Source of the DNA: Coptis chinensis
Taxonomy: Eukaryota > Streptophyta > Magnoliopsida > Ranunculales > Ranunculaceae
Direction: 5' to 3'
DNA length: 64,000 nucleotides
NCBI GenBank assembly: GCA_015680905.1
Contig: CM027381.1
Location: 83,105,501 to 83,169,500 of the forward strand
This document shows positions 56,237-64,000 of this stretch, piece after piece; positions within the stretch are counted from its first letter, which is position 1; each line of letters begins with the position of its first letter. The notes beneath the pieces were generated by a model. It was not told the DNA's origin. It saw only the letters and a list, made by a program, of their open reading frames with translations, and ran no database searches. Both the position numbers and the translations under genes were made by a program.

Positions 56237-58447
56237 ACATGCCTCTAAAATGCACTCTACGTTCTCAATAGAACTTAGACTATCAGGCATCAGCTGTATT
56301 AGTTTGCCTTGGAATATTTTGGCATATATATCAAACATAATACATAGGAAACCGCATTTGATGGCTATACATAAGGATGGAAAAAGCATTTTCTCATATT
56401 GCGTAACAAAATAAAAAGGCTAATGTTACCACGACGATAGGTGGCATCAAAGAGAACCCCACCTTAACCCAACTTTGTAAATATTGAATCAAAAGAACTG
56501 ACAAATATAGGGATAAGCAAAACTTGCATGCATTAAATCCCTGTTTTATAGACTGCACAACAAATCATATCCATGCATTCCTTACAATGAAATACACATC
56601 AATCTGTTGGGATAATCATTGACCTAACATTCCCTCAAAGGTTGCCAACCAATATGTTCTACATTGCAGTGATATGGGACCATATCACTGCAATTGAGCA
56701 ATATATGTAAAACTTTATTATGAACCCTTGCTTTCAACGTTTTTAATTTGTGAACAAAGACAAACTTTAGTGACTTGTGAGCCTTGAGCAGAAAATTTTA
56801 CCTAAAGCAACACAATTTCAAATACAGACTGACCTCAATTCCTCGAATACTTGTATTTTCAAAAATATGGCCTCTGACACTTTGAGTACCTTGCTCTTTG
56901 AAAGGTGAACTCTATCAAATTGCGAACAACCTCATTATGTTACTAACTTAAATATTTTGACAAACACTGTTGGATCTTATTAGGTTGTTTTTAATTCATT
57001 AACTTGAATCCATACCCATATCAAGTAATTAGCTTTAAAATGAACAATCTGAGATCTAACCCAAACCCACTTCATCCCACCTTAAAAAGTTCTAGGATGT
57101 CATGCCAAATCTAAGTACTACAAACAATATGATTAAATGAAGCACAATGAAAAACATGCCTTGACTTCCTTAGCCCTTTGTGCGTGAAGCAACTCTCGTA
57201 ACCTTTCCTGATGCAATTACACTACTGTCTGTTTTTCCATGGCGACTATACATTCAAAACCAAAGCTATAAAAAGAGTAAACACATATGTAAACAATTGA
57301 TAGTCTAATACAACCTACTCCATTAATTTAATGAAACGCTAGAAAAGTATTGATGGCACCATTTAGAAAAGAACAATATCTATATACAATGTAATCTACT
57401 ACTCTATGAAAGACCTTTAATTCAGTTTGGGTTTAGCCCTTTGCCTTTCATGCCTTTCATTTCTAAGGGATAACCAAGTAACCCTGTAGAGATAGAATGA
57501 GAAATGTGAAACATAGATTTTATAAAGTAAAGTTCCAATAAAAAATATCGTAGTTAGGGTTTAACAGATAAATAGTTCCAATGATTTGATTATTTCAAAG
57601 TAGAGAGAAAGTGAAAGTCTATGAAGAGATAACTAAAACCGTTTCCAAGATTTATATAGGGGAGAAGAAATTGATACTGGTTGTTAAAAAGAACACATTT
57701 GCTGAAAATGTGTTGGTTTTTTAAAAAATGGGTGCTATGAAAACCAATATCATATAACAACGGACAATTATCACAATAGAATACTATCATGAATATTCAT
57801 GCCTACGCCATCACAATCCATAAAATTGATGTTGAGCATTGTAGTTTCAAATGACAATGTCGAACTAAACAAACTTACCATTTGTAAATGGTTGCCATCT
57901 TCTTTGATTAAAATTTCGGATTGACGGCGCCAGCCTGCTGCTTTACTCCCTATATTAGAAAAACAAAAATCCAAACTCAGGAAAAATTCCAAAGACATGA
58001 GACTAGAAAGAAGATATTTATTTAGAGAACAGTGATCTTCAAGTTGAATACAAATGTTCATTCAGATATGTTATAGCTAGTGGAAATCACAACATTGTCT
58101 GTATATATATATTATAGCTCTCCCCTCATGAATTGAGGGAGAGTTTTGAGAGTGTCCACGTGTCCCTAAGTAATTACGATATAGTAGGCGTTAAAACAGG
58201 AAAGTTAGCAATTCCAAATTCACGTCTGGGCGTTTATTTACGAAACAGGAGAGGAATTTTCGAACAAAACCACACTCCACGAAAACCTGAAAACCCGAAA
58301 CTCTTTATTCTCAAATCTCAATCACTCGGTCTCCAACTCTCTATAGCCTGTGAAAAAAGAAAAAAAAAAAAAAGAGAGATCTACGCTGCCAACATCGCAT
58401 CTGCCTCTTTCTCTCCCCCCATTCCCTCAACAAGAAAAAAAAATGAA
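56237..58447. other. Spacer, possible minus-strand exon remnants
   Basis: No secure gene. Two minus-strand exon-like pieces with splice-like borders read LHQERLRELLHAQRAKEV (about 57175-57235) and SKAAGWRRQSEILIKEDGNH (about 57885-57955). I cannot assign them. The AT-rich stretch 58080-58130 lies between them and the plus-strand XPB pieces and could be a bidirectional promoter. Confidence 0.25.
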
Positions 58448-59913
58448 TTTGGGTTCATTGCAAATGTTCAGTGCGCTGAAGTATGGTGCCCAATGATAGA
58501 GGAGATCTTTGCTGAATATTTGAGAAAAGAAAAAGCAGGTCTGTGTTCTTCTACTTCAATTTATTTATATATTTATTTATTCATTTTGAATAAGTGTATA
58601 AGAGCCAATTGAAATTGTTCTCTGAATTCTTATGTTAGGGGTTGACATGGTGCTATAGTTTTAACATCTTATTATTGAACCTAGAAGTTCGAGGAAAAAA
58701 TACTTCATGTGTACCCCAGTGTAAACCCACATAAGCAAACTGATTGCTGTTTTTTTAATGATGATGACTTTGTTTAATTCATAAAGGTCAAGTATGCCTA
58801 GAGATAGTCAATTCCACGAGGTATTTATATGTGAAATCATGTGAAACTATGATGCTTAGAATAAACACATAAATTTTAAAAAGATGAATAAATTACAGGA
58901 TTAAATGGAGTATCTACACCCTTGCTTTCATGCTGCCCACATCTATCCAACCAGATGGGTGGATGAAAATCAGTAAGGCTAGGTAAAAGGGACACTGCGC
59001 AAGCAATCTCCTAATAATTAAGGTTTCAAATCAACCCGCGAATCTGAGATACCTCATAGAGGGAAGACACATAAAAGTGTTTGAATTCGGGATGCCAAGA
59101 ATGAGGTATGATAATCAACTAACAAAATATAATAAGAGCCTAATACTGTTTAGGCAAACCAAATAAGGGAGTTCATGGATGTCATTGCACAAGACAACTG
59201 ACCTACCATAACATTTTACAGTTAGAACTGGTTATATTATTAAACTTCATTCCCATATTGTTAAGAAAATAAAAAACCATAAATTAATTACAGGTGAAAA
59301 CTGATAGACAGTTGCACCTTCAGTCGACTCAACTACGACAGACAAATATGAAGATGGAGATACTTCAGGTCAGTTCATCTTATCTATTTCCTTTGCTCGA
59401 GACTAGGTATCTCTTTCAGATTCATCAAGTAGGGAATTTGCAGGCACATCTTGGATTTGGAATTGCGGTATCTTCTTTACAACCTCAGGAATTCCCTTTC
59501 TTGAGGAGTTGAGAAAGAGGGTCAGATATATGGACCTAACTATGGCGGGCCAATAGTCGAAAAGAATTAGGCCGAGGTTAGTTTATCTCATATATTTTGT
59601 TCTTATAACCATTACTTAAGTCCCAAGTAAATTAATTTCACTACCAAATTGCAATGCTTTGTTTTGCTGATTATGAATTTCTACATTGGGAACTTGCACA
59701 GTTGCACTCTGTCCTTCATGATGTTAGCCTGTTAAATTACACGTTACAAGCAAAAAAAAAGCTTGAAGATTCTTTCAAACCTAAGTCAGTCTTTGCAATC
59801 ATAGATACATAATTTCTTCATGAACCTAAGTCTTCCCTCGGTCTCCTTAGAAGCGGTCTGCTTATCCGCTGTCTTAAACCTTCCGACCTACGACCACGAG
59901 GTCTTGGGGGTAT

Positions 59914-60348
59914 CTACAAACTGGAATCAACCTCTTTCCCCTCTCTTCCACTTTCCTTTTCGGAATTGCCTCGCCCATAGATGAGTGTAATATCAGCTTC
60001 AGTTACCTCCCCTTTGCACACAGGGCACTCCCTATGATCACAGTGAATATGCAACCACTGATATAAACACGGCCAGCAGAACAAATGACCACATGAACTA
60101 ACAACTGGTTCCTTAGCCACATCCAAACACACATTGCAATCAAAATTCGCCATTCCATTACCTTGCTCCTTTCCATCCTGTCCTAAATCCTCAACCACAA
60201 CGCCTTCTGCGCTATCTTTTGGGGACACACCATCCATTTCATTCAACCCCTCAGAAACTATAGTACCACCACCACTACGAACAGCCTGGACTGCTAAAGA
60301 GATTTGGTCATATTGAAGAAAGACAGCACATTTAGCCATTGATCCCAC
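59914..60348 (-). CDS. RING-HC E3 ligase, RMA/RNF5-like, prematurely ended
   Basis: RMA-type RING ligases ubiquitinate ER-membrane clients and normally end in a membrane anchor. The intronless frame of 144 aa starts MGSMAKCAVF and has a complete C3HC4 RING (residues about 75-120): CNVC, CGHLFCWPC and CPVC, followed by EVTEADITLIYGRG, a family signature. The frame stops at TAG (59914-59916), but the same frame continues with IPPRPRGRRSEGLRQ and RPLLRRPREDLGS, which resembles the conserved linker of the family. A nonsense change therefore seems to have removed the C-terminal part. No membrane helix is encoded. It lies opposite to and between XPB fragments. It could make a soluble RING protein or be a pseudogene. 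Confidence 0.75.
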   Translation of the reverse strand: MGSMAKCAVFLQYDQISLAVQAVRSGGGTIVSEGLNEMDGVSPKDSAEGVVVEDLGQDGKEQGNGMANFDCNVCLDVAKEPVVSSCGHLFCWPCLYQWLHIHCDHRECPVCKGEVTEADITLIYGRGNSEKESGREGKEVDSSL

Positions 60349-62647
60349 CTCTTAAGCCGATGAACTGCTACGGTTTCGGGTCTCAAGTCAAGTCCTGTCA
60401 CCAAGGTGGAGGGAAGAGACCCCTAACTTTGTTTTGACATCATTTGATTCAAACTTATCCTGTCAACGACATAGTCCATCAATTATTATACTGTAAGTCA
60501 CCATTGTGCACCTTACTTTCTTCCTCTTCATCTCATCAAGAAGCTGGAAGTCCTTATCCATACTATTCTCTCGACAGTACCCTTTGACCACTGAGGATGA
60601 ATCATTAAACGCTGTAGGAACTTTTACCTACACAAAGTAGAAATCTGGGATTAGTTTGGGCGTACCTATGATTGCTCGGCTCACCCCAGTCATCCCATCC
60701 TTGAAGAAGTACAACACTAGACATGAAACTCATAATAAACACCACCCTAGAATAAGGACCTTCCTAAGATGGCAGTCCCTATGCCAGTGATCCTACAACC
60801 CAAGAAGGTAAAGCCCGTGTCCTGTGCTTCCGAGACCCTGCGTTGTGCTGTGATTGCACTTGGTCCTTTTACAAGGCAATGCACATGGCATTTCTGCAGG
60901 AATTAACACAAACAGAAACAACGTTAGTTTTGTGTCTCTCTAGCCTAGCTTTACACCTCTGAGCTGATTCAACTTCATTTGCTTGAGATTTTTCAGTAGC
61001 AGAAGCTTCAGATTTGGAAATACATATTCGTTAGAGCTTAGAAATAATCTCCGAATAGATATTAATTAGAACAACGAAGAAGTGGACAAATGAAGTAAGG
61101 CAGATGCTGTTGAGTGTTTTTCTCTTTTTCTATTTTCCTAGCTACCTAAGCAAACAAGCCGTTCGCTTAGGTTCAAAGTGCTAAGGCAAAATTGAGGCTG
61201 GTGTTTTAATGTTTAGTCACATAAAAAACTGAAATTGGTCATCATCACTCCCATTTCATCGCTTAAAAGTAGGAACTAATCAATGAACCGAACCTAATCC
61301 CCCCCTAATGATCACAGAGGTCTACGAAGTACTACGACTACTATCATAAGCTAAGTTGCCCACCCTCTCAGTGTCTTTCAGACCATTATGTTTTAGTTAG
61401 GTTAATTAATTCATGAAGCCCCAAACATTAAACTAGACTTTATGTTTCTGAGCTGCAGCCTTGCAGGACAGTTTAATATATTCACTCAGATTCTCTTCAT
61501 TTGTTTTCTCAGGAAATCAACTTTGTCTCTTCCTGAATTGAGTTTAGTAATATGAAACTTGGGATATAGACAAAGAAAGAGAGATCCCTTCAAGTTGAGG
61601 CAGCAACTCTCGTGTTGGGATATTTTAGTTGCAACACTAGCAAGTTGCAACACTAGCTCTTGAATTAGATATCAGTAGTTATGAAGCTTAACAGAGCAAT
61701 ACTTGATAAGGTCACAAGGATAATGTTATCATATTGTCGATTATAGTCCAAAACCAATACTATATACTACATTTTTATAACATATTACTATATTAGGCTT
61801 CATTTTTGGCATTGGTAAAACAGTTTAGTACTTTTGTTCTTATGATTTTGAACTTACAAAGTTACATGTAATGCATGCACTATCTCCTTTAAAACCAAAC
61901 ACGACTGAGTTTGTGGTCTGGAACTCATTCTTCAGAAACTGTAAAGTCAAGCTTTATCAAAATCACTATCTTTGAGTGAAACTTAAAGATTTGAGTAATA
62001 ATGGGCTGCGGGCATATGGTTTCCATTTGCGTGTCTGTTGGCTCCCTATCCAGCTGTTTAACCCTGCCTATTAGAATGGTTCTGATTTTTGTGAGACCGT
62101 GATTTTTGTGAGACCATGCTTTTGTCTCCACACACTAAAAAATGTGGAATTCCCATATGGTAGGCTTTATAGTCGTGTATTCAGACTCAAATGTTGCTTT
62201 TGCATTATCAACTATTATCTCCAATTGAAGTGATACTAAAAAGAATTCTATTACACTTGAAAAGAACGTTATATTAAGAAAAAAAAACTTCTTCGCCATG
62301 AATTTTAACTCTTTACGCATTAAATAAAGTTTACTCATGATTTTGTGACCCAGTAATTAAGACTTTTGTTAGTTGACTATGCTGAAAAACCAAAGCTTCA
62401 TGGGACGACACACTTATGTTGTATGTGTTATAATACCTCACTTTGGTTTTTCTCTGTGTTGGACCTTGTGTATCCATGTTGGACACAAACATACGTATCA
62501 ATGTCAGTGTAAGTTAAAAAAAAAATGTGACTTTCCCATAACAAAGTAGGAATAAATGGATGTATGTTGACACATATATATTTTCCTGAGTTAAGAGTTA
62601 TTATATATCCCCCTCTCATGTTTAACACGATCTCTTTCTTTCTTCAG
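60349..62647. other. Spacer between RING gene and XPB fragment
   Basis: No gene recognised. 62449-62512 is a copy of the GTGTCGGACAC-type repeat (TGTGTTGGACC, CCATGTTGGACAC, TCAATGTCAGTGTAA). Confidence 0.35.
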
Positions 62648-62936
62648 GCACTTTATGTGATGAATCCAAATAAGTTCAGGGCTTGCGAGTTCCTGATTCA
62701 GTTTCATGAACCACAGTGCTCACTAAGTATGTCGTGAAGCTCCGTAAACCTTTGATATATGGTGCTACCATGTTTTTATCCGTGTGACATATTATTTGTA
62801 TGAGTTTTGCTTTATGTATTGTGAACGTTTGGAATCCTAATAGGCGTTTTGTTTGCTCAGCCATCAGGAGAGAACAAGAATTCTTCTGCACACTTTTAAG
62901 AAAAGTCCAGATGTAAACACAGTTTTCCTTTCAAAG

Positions 62937-64000
62937 GTACTTAATTATATATGTCATGCATGTTTAATACCTTTTTAGGTGAATTTAGACTTCTTGGCTC
63001 CATCTCTGTTCGGCTCAAACTTAAGTTACTTAATTTAGACTTTTTAGGTGATTTTTCACGTAGATATTGCCATCAAATCTTTCTTTATGAATATAATCTT
63101 GATATGTCTAGGAATCATAATCAATTATTATTGTTTTTGTTGTTGTTACTGTTGTTGGGAATCAATGGTTTTATTGTTTTGTTGTTATAATGCTGGTAGA
63201 TTAAATTTCAACCCTGCATATTAATTGTTTGAGGAAAGTCTTCATAACAGTATTACATGAAAGGAACACGTGGGTTTTCTTCCGATGATATATCTCTTGC
63301 CGCTCTCTCAATGCATCTACTCATCTGTAAGTTGTTAAATCTAATATCAATTGAAGTTTTATGCTACCAACTCACGTTATGTCCTAATCCTTCTCTTTTT
63401 TCAAAAATAGTAATATAATAAACAATAAGGCCACTGAAATTTAATTGTATGAAATTTACTTACTATGGTAGTTTGATTTTATTAAACGAATGGTATTACT
63501 TGATTATTGATTGATTTTTTTTGTTTCGTAGTAGTTCGAGAACTAAGAATATAATTCACGGAGCAGATATCTACAATTATTATTATTATTATTATTATTA
63601 TTATTTTGAAATGTGTGTTGCAATGTAAGTTTTTCATTGAGGTATTGTTGTGCTTAAATTGATAATACTGCAACGAGTGTTAACAATAAGAACCCTTCTT
63701 AAGGTCTGTGATTGAGTCCAGCCAAATTGGAAATTGCTACAAAGCTACAATAATTTTTCTAGGCAATGACATACCTACAATGGACCTGGATTGTCCTTTT
63801 AAGTTAGAAGGAACAAATGTGAGTTTTTCGACTTCTTATTTTGGTTTTTTATGTTTCATCTTAACTGAAGTTATATGAGATTATACATAGCTATGAGATT
63901 ATTGGTGCATTATTGGTACTTGCATAAATGCATAGCCCGTAAGTTGTACACTTCAAGAAGACTTCTTTTTGGCAAGATTGAATGCTAAATCTTTAGCATT
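62937..64000. other. Right-edge region
   Basis: AT-rich DNA after the last XPB piece. A (TTA)n microsatellite lies at 63576-63605. No further XPB exon or other gene recognised before the window ends. Confidence 0.35.
63576..63605. repeat. (ATT)n microsatellite
   Basis: About ten uninterrupted ATT units. Confidence 0.9.

Larger units (their letters stand above)
58448..62936 (+). pseudogene. XPB: XPB (TFIIH helicase) gene fragments, disrupted
   Basis: XPB is the 3'-5' DNA translocase of TFIIH (transcription initiation and repair). Three pieces match plant XPB in order: 58448-58538 (FGFIANVQCAEVWCPM, FAEYLRKEKA), 62648-62771 (ALYVMNPNKFRACEFLIQFH then, out of frame, KYVVKLRKPLIYGAT) and 62861-62936 (HQERTRILLHTFKKSPDVNT, VFLSK). 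The stretch normally holding RGDKIIVFADNLF is deleted in the second piece, shifting frame. Both the N-terminal half and everything after VFLSK (helicase motifs V-VI, EAQRLGR) are absent from the window. 4.1 kb separates pieces one and two and contains an opposite-strand RING gene. Identity is sure and function is lost. Confidence 0.85.

Noticed and set aside
58133..58612. 159-codon plus-strand frame as one protein
   Set aside because: Only its last part (from 58448) is XPB-like; the rest reads as a CT/AAAA-rich leader translated by chance.

Overview
This is a window of plant nuclear DNA, almost certainly from a eudicot. It is AT-rich, its genes carry many GT-AG introns, and its families are plant ones (a CYP76-type P450, a TDY-class MAP kinase, NAC, the plant forms of COG7 and PIG-S). 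Much of the right half is transposon-derived. I cannot name the species. There are no bacterial operons, CRISPR arrays or phage features.

Layout. 0.2-2.1 kb (-): a dead CYP76-like cytochrome P450. 3.4-9.5 kb (-): COG7, a subunit of the conserved oligomeric Golgi tethering complex, in 10 exons with one 2-nt frame break. 10.3-16.1 kb (-): an MPK16-type MAP kinase in 10 exons with three single-base frame breaks. 20.7-28.7 kb (-): PIG-S, a GPI-transamidase subunit, 13 exons, fully open. These three housekeeping genes form the conserved part of the window. They share a strand but are not a functional cluster.

28.7-36 kb is duplicated and shuffled. It holds a pseudogene of a two-exon, weakly F-box-like family, a decayed second copy of the PIG-S 5' end lying between two direct repeats of that pseudogene's last segment, a partial NAC-like exon, and then a nearly complete NAC-like gene with an unusual acidic N-terminal extension. 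A second, better preserved member of the two-exon family sits at 50.6-51.2 kb on the other strand.

37,618-45,789 is a complete CACTA (En/Spm) element: matching terminal inverted repeats, a TTT target duplication, subterminal GATAGC repeats, no recognisable transposase, and apparent captured host sequence (a U2AF35-like exon and a tRNA-like fold). 46.2-47.7 kb holds an unrecognised spliced remnant with a membrane segment. 49,282-50,098 is an 817-bp hAT remnant. 52.8-56.2 kb is a copia-type gag remnant with a very short LTR, split by a 1,649-bp solo LTR flanked by CCAAT duplications. 58.4-62.9 kb holds pieces of an XPB/TFIIH helicase gene, with an opposite-strand RING (RMA-like) gene in the gap between them.

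Exon coordinates were built by eye from splice sites, reading phase and remembered family sequence. No alignment or transcript evidence was available. COG7, MPK16 and the two-exon family all carry 1-2-nt indels in otherwise well-kept exons, so either early decay or assembly indel errors must be considered.
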